From the NCBI GenBank assembly GCA_964057225.1, contig OZ059899.1:9486001-9550000 (forward strand): a DNA stretch of 64,000 nt. The letters run 5' to 3'. The notes beneath the pieces are model-generated. The model searched no databases. It was given only the letters and a program-made list of their open reading frames with translations, and was not told the origin of the DNA. Positions 38,209 through 51,044 of this stretch are shown here, one piece after another. Source of the DNA: Auanema rhodensis (taxonomy: Eukaryota > Nematoda > Chromadorea > Rhabditida > Rhabditidae). The position numbers and the translations under genes were made by a program. The stretch's first letter is position 1. Each line of letters starts with the position of its first letter.

Positions 38209-39562
38209 TAAATTTTTTTCATTTCACTTGTCATTTACAAAAATCGAATTTATCTTCTTCAACGATTATTTTTGCAATGTGTCATAAGAATTTCACAGTT
38301 GAACAAAACGTTTTTTAAGAAGTTTTTTTGTTGTCAACATATATATTTTGCTGGAATTCAAAAGCATTTGGAATGGAAATTAGAAAGAAAAGAACTAGTT
38401 ATTCCTACTTTAAAAGAAACAATAAGAAATAAAATGAAAAAGATTGTTAGATATCCAATTTAAACTTATACACTTACTTCGATAAAGAGCCTATTAGATT
38501 GAAATTTTTTGTCTTACAGTTCTCCAACAGAACAGACTGATCCTGATTTTTCTACGATTACATAAAACTCTCGTTTGATATAAAAAAGGAGAGGAACAAC
38601 GTTTCCAGGATGTCAAGGATATCGAATCTAGTGATATTGTAGAAAAATGTAATGTCAGCTCCATAGGTTTTCCCCTAATTTCTCTCATCACAATTGTCTT
38701 AGTTTTTTTCTCATAAGAGTTTCTGAAATCTTAGGTGAACAAGGCCGTATAAAATTTCCTGTAATTCGAAAGCATTTGGGATGGAATTTAGAAAGAAAAG
38801 AACTAGTTTTTCCTACTTTAAAACAAACAGTAAGAAATAAAATGAAAAAGATTGTTAGATATCCAATTTAAACTTATACATTTACTTCGATAAAGAGCCT
38901 ATTAGATTGAAATTTTATGTCTTACAGTTCTCCAACAGAACAGACTGATCCTGATTTCTCTATGATTACATAAAACTCCCGTTTGATATAAAAAAAGGAG
39001 AGGAATAACGTTTCCAGGATGTCAAGGATAGCGAATCTAGTGATATTGTAGAGAAATGTAATGTCAGCTCCATAGGTTTTCTCTTAATTTCTCTCATCAC
39101 AATTGTCTTAGTTTTTTTCTCATAAGAGTTTCTGAAATCTTAGGTGAACAAGGCCGTATAAAATTTCCTGTAATTCGAAAGCATTTGGGATGGAATTTAG
39201 AAAGAAAAGAACTAGTTTTTCCTACTTTAAAACAAACAATAAAAAATAAAATGAAAAAGACTGTTAGATATCCAATTTAAACTTATACATTTACTTCGAT
39301 GAAGAGCCTGTTAGTTTGAAATTTTATGTCTTACAGTTCTCCAACAGAACAGACTGATCCTGATTTTTCTACGATTACATAAAACTCTCGTTTGATATAA
39401 AAAAAGGAGAGGAATAACGTTTCCAGGATGTCAAGGATATCGAATCTAGTGATATTGTAGAAAAATGTAATGTCAGCTCCATAGGTTTTCTCCTAATTTC
39501 TCTCATCACAATTGTCTTAGTTTTTTTTTCTCATAAGAGTTTCAGAAATCTTAGTTGAACAA

Positions 39563-39635
39563 GTACGCGTGGCGCAATGGATAACGCGTCTGCCTACGGA
39601 GCAGAAGATTGTAGGTTCGAATCCTGCCGTGGTCG
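39563..39635 (+). tRNA. tRNA-Arg-ACG: tRNA-Arg(ACG), acceptor-stem mutant (T2, A3)
   Basis: Acceptor begins GTACGCG, giving U2-U71 and A3-G70 mismatches next to the end of the stem. The rest is consensus. Aminoacylation and 5' processing may be impaired. Confidence 0.78.
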
Positions 39636-40171
39636 TAAATTTTTTTCATTTCACTTGTCATTCATAAAAATCGAATTTATTTTTTTCAATGATTTTTTTT
39701 GCAATGTGTCATAAGAATTACACAGTTGAACAAAACGTTTTTTAAGAATTTTCTTTGTTGTCAACATATATATTTTGCTGGAATTCGAAAGCATTTGGGA
39801 TGAAAATTAAAAGAAAAGAACTAGTTTTTCCTACTTTAAAACAAACAATAAGAAATAAAATGAAAAAGATTGTTAGATATCCAATTTAAACTTATACATT
39901 TACTTCGATAAAGAGCCTATTAGATTGAAATTTTATGTCTTACAGTTCTCCAACAGAACAGACTGATCCTGATTTCTCTATGATTACATAAAACTCCCGT
40001 TTGATATGAAAAAAAGAAGAGAAATAACGCTTCTAGGATATCAATGATATTGAATCTAGTGATATTGTAGAAAAATGTAATGTCAGCTCCATAAGTTTTC
40101 TCTTAATTTCTCTCATCACAATTGTCTTAGTTTTTCTTCTCATAAGAGTTTCTGAAATCTTAGTTGAACAA

Positions 40172-40244
40172 GGCCGCGTGGCGCAATGGATAACGCGTCT
40201 GCCTACGGAGCAGAAGATTGTAGGTTCGAATCCTGCCGTGGTCG
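40172..40244 (+). tRNA. tRNA-Arg-ACG: tRNA-Arg(ACG), consensus copy
   Basis: Consensus gene, 609 bp after the acceptor mutant. The spacer has CAATCATTT and GCAAAG marks. Confidence 0.96.
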
Positions 40245-41191
40245 TAAATTTTTTTCATTTCACTTGTCATTCATAAAAATCGAATTTATTTTTTTCAATC
40301 ATTTTTTTTTGCAAAGTGTCATAAGAATTACACAGTTGAACAAAACGTTTTTTAAGAATTTTCTTTGTTGTCAACATATATATTTTCCTGAAATTCGAAA
40401 GCATTTGGGATGGAAATTAGAAAGAAAAGAACTAGTTTTTCCTAATTTAAAACAAACAATAAGAAATAAAATGAAAAAGATTGTTAGATATCCAATTTAA
40501 ACTTATACATTTACTTCGATAAAGAGCCTATTAGATTGAAATTTTATGTCTTACAGTTCTCCAACAGAACAGACTGATCCTGATTTTTCTACGATTACAT
40601 AAAACTCCCGTTTGATATAAAAAAAGGAGAGGAATAACGTTTCCAGGATGTCAAGGATATCGAATCTAGTGATATTGTAGAGAAATGTAATGTCAGCTTC
40701 ATAGCTTTTCTCTTGATTTCTCTCATCACAATTGTCTTAGTTTTTTTCTCATAAGAGTTTCTGAAATCTCAGTTAAACAAGGCCGTATATAATTTCCTGT
40801 AATTCGAAAGCATTTGGGATGGAATTTAGAAAGAAAAGAACTAGTTTTTCCTACTTTAAAACAAACAATAAGAAATAAAATGAAAAAGATTGTTAGATAT
40901 CCAATTTAAACTTATACATTTACTTCGATGAAGAGCCTGTTAGTTTGAAATTTTATGTCTTACAGTTCTCCAACCGAACAGACTGATCCTGATTTTTCTA
41001 CGATTACATAAAACTCTCGTTTGATATAAAAAAAGGAGAGGAATAACGTTTCCAGGATGTCAAGGATATCGAATCTAGTGATATTGTAGAAAAATGTAAT
41101 GTCAGCTCCATAGGTTTTCTCCTAATTTCTCTCATCACAATTGTCTTAGTTTTTTTTTCTCATAAGAGTTTCTGAAATCTTAGTTGAACAA

Positions 41192-41264
41192 GGCCGCGTG
41201 GCGCAATGGATAACGCGTCTGCCTACGGAGCAGAAGATTGTAGGTTCGAATCCTGCCGTGGTCG
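41192..41264 (+). tRNA. tRNA-Arg-ACG: tRNA-Arg(ACG), consensus copy
   Basis: Consensus gene; the next gene follows at 610 bp with no S unit between. Confidence 0.96.
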
Positions 41265-41801
41265 TAAATTTTTTTCATTTCACTTGTCATTCATAAAAAT
41301 CGAATTTATTTTTTTCAATGATTTTTTTTTGCAATGTGTCATAAGAATTACACAGTTGAACAAAACGTTTTTTAAGAATTTTCTTTGTTGTCAACATATA
41401 TATTTTCCTGGAATTCGAAAGCATTTGGGATGGAAATTAGAAAGAAAAGAACTAGTTTTTCCTACTTTAAAACAAACAATAAGAAATAAAATGAAAAAGA
41501 TTGTTAGATATCCAATTTAAACTTATACATTTACTTCGATAAAGAGCCTATTAGATTGAAATTTTATGTCTTACAGTTCTCCAACAGAACAGACTGATCC
41601 TGATTTCTCTATGATTACATAAAACTCCCGTTTGATATAAAAAAAGGAGAGGAATAACGTTTCCAGGATGTCAAGATTATCGAATCTAGTGATATTGTAG
41701 AGAAATGTAATGTCAGCTCCATAGGTTTTCTCTTAATTTCTCTCATCACAATTGTCTTAGTTTTTTTTCTCATAAGAGTTTCTGAAATCTTTGTTGAACA
41801 A

Positions 41802-41874
41802 GGTCGCGTGGCGCAATGGATAACGCGTCTGCCTACGGAGCAGAAGATTGTAGGTTCGAATCCTGCCGTGGTCG
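41802..41874 (+). tRNA. tRNA-Arg-ACG: tRNA-Arg(ACG), C3T variant with L2 spacer
   Basis: GGTCGCG acceptor but an intact T arm, followed by the L2 spacer. It shows that the L2 spacer is not always tied to the broken T stem. The rearranged X unit comes next. Confidence 0.93.
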
Positions 41875-42250
41875 TAAATTTTTTTCATTTCACTTGTCAT
41901 TTACAAAAATCGAATTTATCTTCTTCAACGATTATTTTTGCAATGTGTCATAAGAATTTCACAGTTGAACAAAACGTTTTTTAAGAAGTTTTTTTGTTGT
42001 CAACATATATATTTTGCTGGAACTCGAAAGCATTTGGGATGGAAATTAGAAAGAAAAGAACTAGTTTTTCCTACTTTAAAACAAACAATAAGAAATAAAA
42101 TGAAAAAGATTGTTAGATATCCAATTTAAACTTATACATTTACTTTGATAAAGAGCCTATTAGATTGAAATTTTATGTCTTACAGTTCTCCAACAGAACA
42201 GACTGATCCTGATTTTTCTACGATTACATAAAACTCTCGTTTGATATAAA

Positions 42251-42495
42251 AGCATATTGGATAGAAATTTCGAAAGCATTTTGGATGGAAATTAGAACGA
42301 AAAGAACTAGTTTTTTCTATTTTAAAACAAACAATAATAAACAGAATGAAAAGATTGTTAGATATCCAATTTTAACTTATACATTTACTTCGATGAAGAG
42401 CCTGTTAGTTTGAAATTTTATGTCTTACAGTTCTCCAACAGAACAGACTGATCCTGATTTCTCTATGATTACATAAAACTCCCGTTTGATATGAA
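42251..42495 (+). repeat. Rearranged about 245-bp X unit, copy 1
   Basis: GATATAAAA runs into AGCATATTGGATAGAAATTT, followed by a second diverged start of the CGAAAGCATTTTGGATGG region. The whole 5' half of a unit, including the GGAGAGG-to-tRNA stretch, is missing. A small internal duplication of the GCATTTGGGATGG region seems to have occurred at the join. No tRNA sequence is left. Confidence 0.75.
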
Positions 42496-43474
42496 AAAAG
42501 AAGAGAAATAACGCTTCTAGGATATCAATGATATCGAATCTAGTGATATTGTAGAGAAATGTAATGTCAGCTCCATAGGTTTTCTCCTAATTTCTCTCAT
42601 CACAATTGTCTTAGTTTTTTTCTCATAAGAGTTTCTGAAATCTTAGGTGAACAAGGCCGTATAAAATTTCCTGTAATTCGAAAGCATTTGGGATGGAATT
42701 TAGAAAGAAAAGAACTAGTTTTTCCTACTTTAAAACAAACAGTAAGAAATAAAATGAAAAAGATTGTTAGATATCCAATTTAAACTTATACATTTACTTC
42801 GATAAAGAGCCTATTAGATTGAAATTTTATGTCTTACAGTTCTCCAACAGAACAGACTGATCCTGATTTCTCTATGATTACATAAAACTCCCGTTTGATA
42901 TAAAAAAAGGAGAGGAATAACGTTTCCAGGATGTCAAGGATAGCGAATCTAGTGATATTGTAGAGAAATGTAATGTCAGCTCCATAGGTTTTCTCTTAAT
43001 TTCTCTCATCACAATTGTCTTAGTTTTTTTCTCATAAGAGTTTCTGAAATCTTAGGTGAACAAGGCCGTATAAAATTTCCTGTAATTCGAAAGCATTTGG
43101 GATGGAATTTAGAAAGAAAAGAACTAGTTTTTCCTACTTTAAAACAAACAATAAAAAATAAAATGAAAAAGACTGTTAGATATCCAATTTAAACTTATAC
43201 ATTTACTTCGATGAAGAGCCTGTTAGTTTGAAATTTTATGTCTTACAGTTCTCCAACAGAACAGACTGATCCTGATTTTTCTACGATTACATAAAACTCT
43301 CGTTTGATATAAAAAAAGGAGAGGAATAACGTTTCCAGGATGTCAAGGATATCGAATCTAGTGATATTGTAGAAAAATGTAATGTCAGCTCCATAGGTTT
43401 TCTCCTAATTTCTCTCATCACAATTGTCTTAGTTTTTTTTTCTCATAAGAGTTTCAGAAATCTTAGTTGAACAA

Positions 43475-43547
43475 GGACGCGTGGCGCAATGGATAACGCG
43501 TCTGCCTACGGAGCAGAAGATTGTAGGTTCGAATCCTGCCGTGGTCG
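43475..43547 (+). tRNA. tRNA-Arg-ACG: tRNA-Arg(ACG), acceptor-stem mutant (A3)
   Basis: Acceptor GGACGCG gives one A3-G70 mismatch. The spacer T run before GCAATG is one base shorter than in L1, which shifts the chance ORF. Confidence 0.82.
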
Positions 43548-44083
43548 TAAATTTTTTTCATTTCACTTGTCATTCATAAAAATCGAATTTATTTTTTTCA
43601 ATGATTTTTTTTGCAATGTGTCATAAGAATTACACAGTTGAACAAAACGTTTTTTAAGAATTTTCTTTGTTGTCAACATATATATTTTGCTGGAATTCGA
43701 AAGCATTTGGGATGAAAATTAAAAGAAAAGAACTAGTTTTTCCTACTTTAAAACAAACAATAAGAAATAAAATGAAAAAGATTGTTAGATATCCAATTTA
43801 AACTTATACATTTACTTCGATAAAGAGCCTATTAGATTGAAATTTTATGTCTTACAGTTCTCCAACAGAACAGACTGATCCTGATTTCTCTATGATTACA
43901 TAAAACTCCCGTTTGATATGAAAAAAAGAAGAGAAATAACGCTTCTAGGATATCAATGATATTGAATCTAGTGATATTGTAGAAAAATGTAATGTCAGCT
44001 CCATAAGTTTTCTCTTAATTTCTCTCATCACAATTGTCTTAGTTTTTCTTCTCATAAGAGTTTCTGAAATCTTAGTTGAACAA

Positions 44084-44156
44084 GGCCGCGTGGCGCAATG
44101 GATAACGCGTCTGCCTACGGAGCAGAAGATTGTAGGTTCGAATCCTGCCGTGGTCG
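44084..44156 (+). tRNA. tRNA-Arg-ACG: tRNA-Arg(ACG), consensus copy
   Basis: Consensus gene, middle of a run of three L units without S units (43475, 44084, 44693). Confidence 0.96.
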
Positions 44157-44692
44157 TAAATTTTTTTCATTTCACTTGTCATTCATAAAAATCGAATTTA
44201 TTTTTTTCAATGATTTTTTTTGCAAAGTGTCATAAGAATTACACAGTTGAACAAAACGTTTTTTAAGAATTTTCTTTGTTGTCAACATATATATTTTCCT
44301 GGAATTCGAAAGCATTTGGGATGGAAATTAGAAAGAAAAGAACTAGTTTTTCCTACTTTAAAACAAACAATAAGAAATAAAATGAAAAAGATTGTTAGAT
44401 ATCCAATTTAAACTTATACATTTACTTCGATAAAGAGCCTATTAGTTTGAAATTTTATGTCTTACAGTTCTCCAACAGAACAGACTGATCCTGATTTCTC
44501 TATGATTACATAAAACTCCCGTTTGATATAAAAAAAGGAGAGGAATAACGTTTCCAGGATGTCAAGGATATCGAATCTAGATATATTGTAGAAAAATGTA
44601 ATGTCAGCTCCATAGGTTTTCTCCTAATTTCTCTCATCACAATTGTCTTAGTTTTTTTTCTCATAAGAGTTTCTGAAATCTTTGTTGAACAA

Positions 44693-44765
44693 GGTCGCGT
44701 GGCGCAATGGATAACGCGTCTGCCTACGGAGCAGAAGATTATAGGTTCGAATCATGCCGTGGTCG
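44693..44765 (+). tRNA. tRNA-Arg-ACG: tRNA-Arg(ACG), T-stem mutant, likely pseudogene
   Basis: Same ATAGG/CATGC and C3T class as 38136, in an L2 unit. Confidence 0.75.
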
Positions 44766-45711
44766 TAAATTTTTTTCATTTCACTTGTCATTTACAAAAA
44801 TCGAATTTATCTTCTTCAACGATTATTTTTGCAATGTGTCATAAGAATTTCACAGTTGAACAAAACGTTTTTTAAGAAGTTTTTTTGTTGTCAACATATA
44901 TATTTTGCTGGAATTCAAAAGCATTTGGAATGGAAATTAGAAAGAAAAGAACTAGTTTTTCCTACTTTAAAACAAACAGTAAGAAATAAAATGAAAAAGA
45001 TTGTTAGATATCCAATTTAAACTTATACATTTACTTCGATAAAGAGCCTATTAGATTGAAATTTTATGTCTTACAGTTCTCCAACAGAACAGACTGATCC
45101 TGATTTCTCTATGATTACATAAAACTCCCGTTTGATATAAAAAAAGGAGAGGAATAACGTTTCCAGGATGTCAAGGATAGCGAATCTAGTGATATTGTAG
45201 AGAAATGTAATGTCAGCTCCATAGGTTTTCTCTTAATTTCTCTCATCACAATTGTCTTAGTTTTTTTCTCATAAGAGTTTCTGAAATCTTAGGTGAACAA
45301 GGCCGTATAAAATTTCCTGTAATTCGAAAGCATTTGGGATGGAATTTAGAAAGAAAAGAACTAGTTTTTCCTACTTTAAAACAAACAATAAAAAATAAAA
45401 TGAAAAAGACTGTTAGATATCCAATTTAAACTTATACATTTACTTCGATGAAGAGCCTGTTAGTTTGAAATTTTATGTCTTACAGTTCTCCAACAGAACA
45501 GACTGATCCTGATTTTTCTACGATTACATAAAACTCTCGTTTGATATAAAAAAAGGAGAGGAATAACGTTTCCAGGATGTCAAGGATATCGAATCTAGTG
45601 ATATTGTAGAAAAATGTAATGTCAGCTCCATAGGTTTTCTCCTAATTTCTCTCATCACAATTGTCTTAGTTTTTTTTTCTCATAAGAGTTTCAGAAATCT
45701 TAGTTGAACAA

Positions 45712-45784
45712 GGACGCGTGGCGCAATGGATAACGCGTCTGCCTACGGAGCAGAAGATTGTAGGTTCGAATCCTGCCGTGGTCG
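45712..45784 (+). tRNA. tRNA-Arg-ACG: tRNA-Arg(ACG), acceptor-stem mutant (A3)
   Basis: Duplicate of 43475 at 2237 bp, with the A3-G70 mismatch. Confidence 0.82.
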
Positions 45785-46320
45785 TAAATTTTTTTCATTT
45801 CACTTGTCATTCATAAAAATCGAATTTATTTTTTTCAATGATTTTTTTTGCAATGTGTCATAAGAATTACACAGTTGAACAAAACGTTTTTTAAGAATTT
45901 TCTTTGTTGTCAACATATATATTTTGCTGGAATTCGAAAGCATTTGGGATGAAAATTAAAAGAAAAGAACTAGTTTTTCCTACTTTAAAACAAACAATAA
46001 GAAATAAAATGAAAAAGATTGTTAGATATCCAATTTAAACTTATACATTTACTTCGATAAAGAGCCTATTAGATTGAAATTTTATGTCTTACAGTTCTCC
46101 AACAGAACAGACTGATCCTGATTTCTCTATGATTACATAAAACTCCCGTTTGATATGAAAAAAAGAAGAGAAATAACGCTTCTAGGATATCAATGATATT
46201 GAATCTAGTGATATTGTAGAAAAATGTAATGTCAGCTCCATAAGTTTTCTCTTAATTTCTCTCATCACAATTGTCTTAGTTTTTCTTCTCATAAGAGTTT
46301 CTGAAATCTTAGTTGAACAA

Positions 46321-46393
46321 GGCCGCGTGGCGCAATGGATAACGCGTCTGCCTACGGAGCAGAAGATTGTAGGTTCGAATCCTGCCGTGGTCG
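46321..46393 (+). tRNA. tRNA-Arg-ACG: tRNA-Arg(ACG), consensus copy
   Basis: Duplicate of 44084 at 2237 bp. Confidence 0.96.
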
Positions 46394-46929
46394 TAAATTT
46401 TTTTCATTTCACTTGTCATTCATAAAAATCGAATTTATTTTTTTCAATGATTTTTTTTGCAAAGTGTCATAAGAATTACACAGTTGAACAAAACGTTTTT
46501 TAAGAATTTTCTTTGTTGTCAACATATATATTTTCCTGGAATTCGAAAGCATTTGGGATGGAAATTAGAAAGAAAAGAACTAGTTTTTCCTACTTTAAAA
46601 CAAACAATAAGAAATAAAATGAAAAAGATTGTTAGATATCCAATTTAAACTTATACATTTACTTCGATAAAGAGCCTATTAGTTTGAAATTTTATGTCTT
46701 ACAGTTCTCCAACAGAACAGACTGATCCTGATTTCTCTATGATTACATAAAACTCCCGTTTGATATAAAAAAAGGAGAGGAATAACGTTTCCAGGATGTC
46801 AAGGATATCGAATCTAGATATATTGTAGAAAAATGTAATGTCAGCTCCATAGGTTTTCTCCTAATTTCTCTCATCACAATTGTCTTAGTTTTTTTTCTCA
46901 TAAGAGTTTCTGAAATCTTTGTTGAACAA

Positions 46930-47002
46930 GGTCGCGTGGCGCAATGGATAACGCGTCTGCCTACGGAGCAGAAGATTATAGGTTCGAATCATGCCGTGGT
47001 CG
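46930..47002 (+). tRNA. tRNA-Arg-ACG: tRNA-Arg(ACG), T-stem mutant, likely pseudogene
   Basis: Duplicate of 44693 at 2237 bp; also matches 38136 at 8794 bp, including the downstream TAGTTATTCC mark. Confidence 0.75.
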
Positions 47003-48356
47003 TAAATTTTTTTCATTTCACTTGTCATTTACAAAAATCGAATTTATCTTCTTCAACGATTATTTTTGCAATGTGTCATAAGAATTTCACAGTTGAACAA
47101 AACGTTTTTTAAGAAGTTTTTTTGTTGTCAACATATATATTTTGCTGGAATTCAAAAGCATTTGGAATGGAAATTAGAAAGAAAAGAACTAGTTATTCCT
47201 ACTTTAAAAGAAACAATAAGAAATAAAATGAAAAAGATTGTTAGATATCCAATTTAAACTTATACACTTACTTCGATAAAGAGCCTATTAGATTGAAATT
47301 TTTTGTCTTACAGTTCTCCAACAGAACAGACTGATCCTGATTTTTCTACGATTACATAAAACTCTCGTTTGATATAAAAAAGGAGAGGAACAACGTTTCC
47401 AGGATGTCAAGGATATCGAATCTAGTGATATTGTAGAAAAATGTAATGTCAGCTCCATAGGTTTTCCCCTAATTTCTCTCATCACAATTGTCTTAGTTTT
47501 TTTCTCATAAGAGTTTCTGAAATCTTAGGTGAACAAGGCCGTATAAAATTTCCTGTAATTCGAAAGCATTTGGGATGGAATTTAGAAAGAAAAGAACTAG
47601 TTTTTCCTACTTTAAAACAAACAGTAAGAAATAAAATGAAAAAGATTGTTAGATATCCAATTTAAACTTATACATTTACTTCGATAAAGAGCCTATTAGA
47701 TTGAAATTTTATGTCTTACAGTTCTCCAACAGAACAGACTGATCCTGATTTCTCTATGATTACATAAAACTCCCGTTTGATATAAAAAAAGGAGAGGAAT
47801 AACGTTTCCAGGATGTCAAGGATAGCGAATCTAGTGATATTGTAGAGAAATGTAATGTCAGCTCCATAGGTTTTCTCTTAATTTCTCTCATCACAATTGT
47901 CTTAGTTTTTTTCTCATAAGAGTTTCTGAAATCTTAGGTGAACAAGGCCGTATAAAATTTCCTGTAATTCGAAAGCATTTGGGATGGAATTTAGAAAGAA
48001 AAGAACTAGTTTTTCCTACTTTAAAACAAACAATAAAAAATAAAATGAAAAAGACTGTTAGATATCCAATTTAAACTTATACATTTACTTCGATGAAGAG
48101 CCTGTTAGTTTGAAATTTTATGTCTTACAGTTCTCCAACAGAACAGACTGATCCTGATTTTTCTACGATTACATAAAACTCTCGTTTGATATAAAAAAAG
48201 GAGAGGAATAACGTTTCCAGGATGTCAAGGATATCGAATCTAGTGATATTGTAGAAAAATGTAATGTCAGCTCCATAGGTTTTCTCCTAATTTCTCTCAT
48301 CACAATTGTCTTAGTTTTTTTTTCTCATAAGAGTTTCAGAAATCTTAGTTGAACAA

Positions 48357-48429
48357 GTACGCGTGGCGCAATGGATAACGCGTCTGCCTACGGAGCAGAA
48401 GATTGTAGGTTCGAATCCTGCCGTGGTCG
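48357..48429 (+). tRNA. tRNA-Arg-ACG: tRNA-Arg(ACG), acceptor-stem mutant (T2, A3)
   Basis: Duplicate of 39563 at 8794 bp, with both acceptor mismatches. Confidence 0.78.
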
Positions 48430-48965
48430 TAAATTTTTTTCATTTCACTTGTCATTCATAAAAATCGAATTTATTTTTTTCAATGATTTTTTTTGCAATG
48501 TGTCATAAGAATTACACAGTTGAACAAAACGTTTTTTAAGAATTTTCTTTGTTGTCAACATATATATTTTGCTGGAATTCGAAAGCATTTGGGATGAAAA
48601 TTAAAAGAAAAGAACTAGTTTTTCCTACTTTAAAACAAACAATAAGAAATAAAATGAAAAAGATTGTTAGATATCCAATTTAAACTTATACATTTACTTC
48701 GATAAAGAGCCTATTAGATTGAAATTTTATGTCTTACAGTTCTCCAACAGAACAGACTGATCCTGATTTCTCTATGATTACATAAAACTCCCGTTTGATA
48801 TGAAAAAAAGAAGAGAAATAACGCTTCTAGGATATCAATGATATTGAATCTAGTGATATTGTAGAAAAATGTAATGTCAGCTCCATAAGTTTTCTCTTAA
48901 TTTCTCTCATCACAATTGTCTTAGTTTTTCTTCTCATAAGAGTTTCTGAAATCTTAGTTGAACAA

Positions 48966-49038
48966 GGCCGCGTGGCGCAATGGATAACGCGTCTGCCTAC
49001 GGAGCAGAAGATTGTAGGTTCGAATCCTGCCGTGGTCG
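48966..49038 (+). tRNA. tRNA-Arg-ACG: tRNA-Arg(ACG), consensus copy
   Basis: Duplicate of 40172 at 8794 bp. Confidence 0.96.
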
Positions 49039-49985
49039 TAAATTTTTTTCATTTCACTTGTCATTCATAAAAATCGAATTTATTTTTTTCAATCATTTTT
49101 TTTTGCAAAGTGTCATAAGAATTACACAGTTGAACAAAACGTTTTTTAAGAATTTTCTTTGTTGTCAACATATATATTTTCCTGAAATTCGAAAGCATTT
49201 GGGATGGAAATTAGAAAGAAAAGAACTAGTTTTTCCTAATTTAAAACAAACAATAAGAAATAAAATGAAAAAGATTGTTAGATATCCAATTTAAACTTAT
49301 ACATTTACTTCGATAAAGAGCCTATTAGATTGAAATTTTATGTCTTACAGTTCTCCAACAGAACAGACTGATCCTGATTTTTCTACGATTACATAAAACT
49401 CCCGTTTGATATAAAAAAAGGAGAGGAATAACGTTTCCAGGATGTCAAGGATATCGAATCTAGTGATATTGTAGAGAAATGTAATGTCAGCTTCATAGCT
49501 TTTCTCTTGATTTCTCTCATCACAATTGTCTTAGTTTTTTTCTCATAAGAGTTTCTGAAATCTCAGTTAAACAAGGCCGTATATAATTTCCTGTAATTCG
49601 AAAGCATTTGGGATGGAATTTAGAAAGAAAAGAACTAGTTTTTCCTACTTTAAAACAAACAATAAGAAATAAAATGAAAAAGATTGTTAGATATCCAATT
49701 TAAACTTATACATTTACTTCGATGAAGAGCCTGTTAGTTTGAAATTTTATGTCTTACAGTTCTCCAACCGAACAGACTGATCCTGATTTTTCTACGATTA
49801 CATAAAACTCTCGTTTGATATAAAAAAAGGAGAGGAATAACGTTTCCAGGATGTCAAGGATATCGAATCTAGTGATATTGTAGAAAAATGTAATGTCAGC
49901 TCCATAGGTTTTCTCCTAATTTCTCTCATCACAATTGTCTTAGTTTTTTTTTCTCATAAGAGTTTCTGAAATCTTAGTTGAACAA

Positions 49986-50058
49986 GGCCGCGTGGCGCAA
50001 TGGATAACGCGTCTGCCTACGGAGCAGAAGATTGTAGGTTCGAATCCTGCCGTGGTCG
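49986..50058 (+). tRNA. tRNA-Arg-ACG: tRNA-Arg(ACG), consensus copy
   Basis: Duplicate of 41192 at 8794 bp. Confidence 0.96.
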
Positions 50059-50595
50059 TAAATTTTTTTCATTTCACTTGTCATTCATAAAAATCGAATT
50101 TATTTTTTTCAATGATTTTTTTTTGCAATGTGTCATAAGAATTACACAGTTGAACAAAACGTTTTTTAAGAATTTTCTTTGTTGTCAACATATATATTTT
50201 CCTGGAATTCGAAAGCATTTGGGATGGAAATTAGAAAGAAAAGAACTAGTTTTTCCTACTTTAAAACAAACAATAAGAAATAAAATGAAAAAGATTGTTA
50301 GATATCCAATTTAAACTTATACATTTACTTCGATAAAGAGCCTATTAGATTGAAATTTTATGTCTTACAGTTCTCCAACAGAACAGACTGATCCTGATTT
50401 CTCTATGATTACATAAAACTCCCGTTTGATATAAAAAAAGGAGAGGAATAACGTTTCCAGGATGTCAAGATTATCGAATCTAGTGATATTGTAGAGAAAT
50501 GTAATGCCAGCTCCATAGGTTTTCTCTTAATTTCTCTCATCACAATTGTCTTAGTTTTTTTTCTCATAAGAGTTTCTGAAATCTTTGTTGAACAA

Positions 50596-50668
50596 GGTCG
50601 CGTGGCGCAATGGATAACGCGTCTGCCTACGGAGCAGAAGATTGTAGGTTCGAATCCTGCCGTGGTCG
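50596..50668 (+). tRNA. tRNA-Arg-ACG: tRNA-Arg(ACG), C3T variant with L2 spacer
   Basis: Duplicate of 41802. The flank has one difference between copies (C at 50507, T at 41713). Confidence 0.93.
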
Positions 50669-51044
50669 TAAATTTTTTTCATTTCACTTGTCATTTACAA
50701 AAATCGAATTTATCTTCTTCAACGATTATTTTTGCAATGTGTCATAAGAATTTCACAGTTGAACAAAACGTTTTTTAAGAAGTTTTTTTGTTGTCAACAT
50801 ATATATTTTGCTGGAACTCGAAAGCATTTGGGATGGAAATTAGAAAGAAAAGAACTAGTTTTTCCTACTTTAAAACAAACAATAAGAAATAAAATGAAAA
50901 AGATTGTTAGATATCCAATTTAAACTTATACATTTACTTTGATAAAGAGCCTATTAGATTGAAATTTTATGTCTTACAGTTCTCCAACAGAACAGACTGA
51001 TCCTGATTTTTCTACGATTACATAAAACTCTCGTTTGATATAAA

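Larger units (their letters stand above)
37800..42330 (+). repeat. About 4.5-kb segment repeated at +8794, copy 1
   Basis: Holds tRNA genes 38136, 39563, 40172, 41192 and 41802 plus the start of the X unit. The same order, spacing and tRNA variants recur at 46594-51124. Divergence begins at AATAATAAACAG (near 42332). Confidence 0.8.
42710..44946 (+). repeat. 2237-bp higher-order repeat, copy 1
   Basis: Holds two S units and tRNA genes 43475 (A3), 44084 (consensus) and 44693 (T-stem mutant). Both ends lie in the GAAAGAAAAGAACTAG stretch common to L and S units, which points to unequal exchange at that place. CAAACAGTAAG (near 42738) recurs at 44975. Confidence 0.8.
44947..47183 (+). repeat. 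2237-bp higher-order repeat, copy 2
   Basis: Tandem duplicate with tRNA genes 45712, 46321 and 46930. It ends where TAGTTATTCC replaces TAGTTTTTCC (near 47192). Confidence 0.8.
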
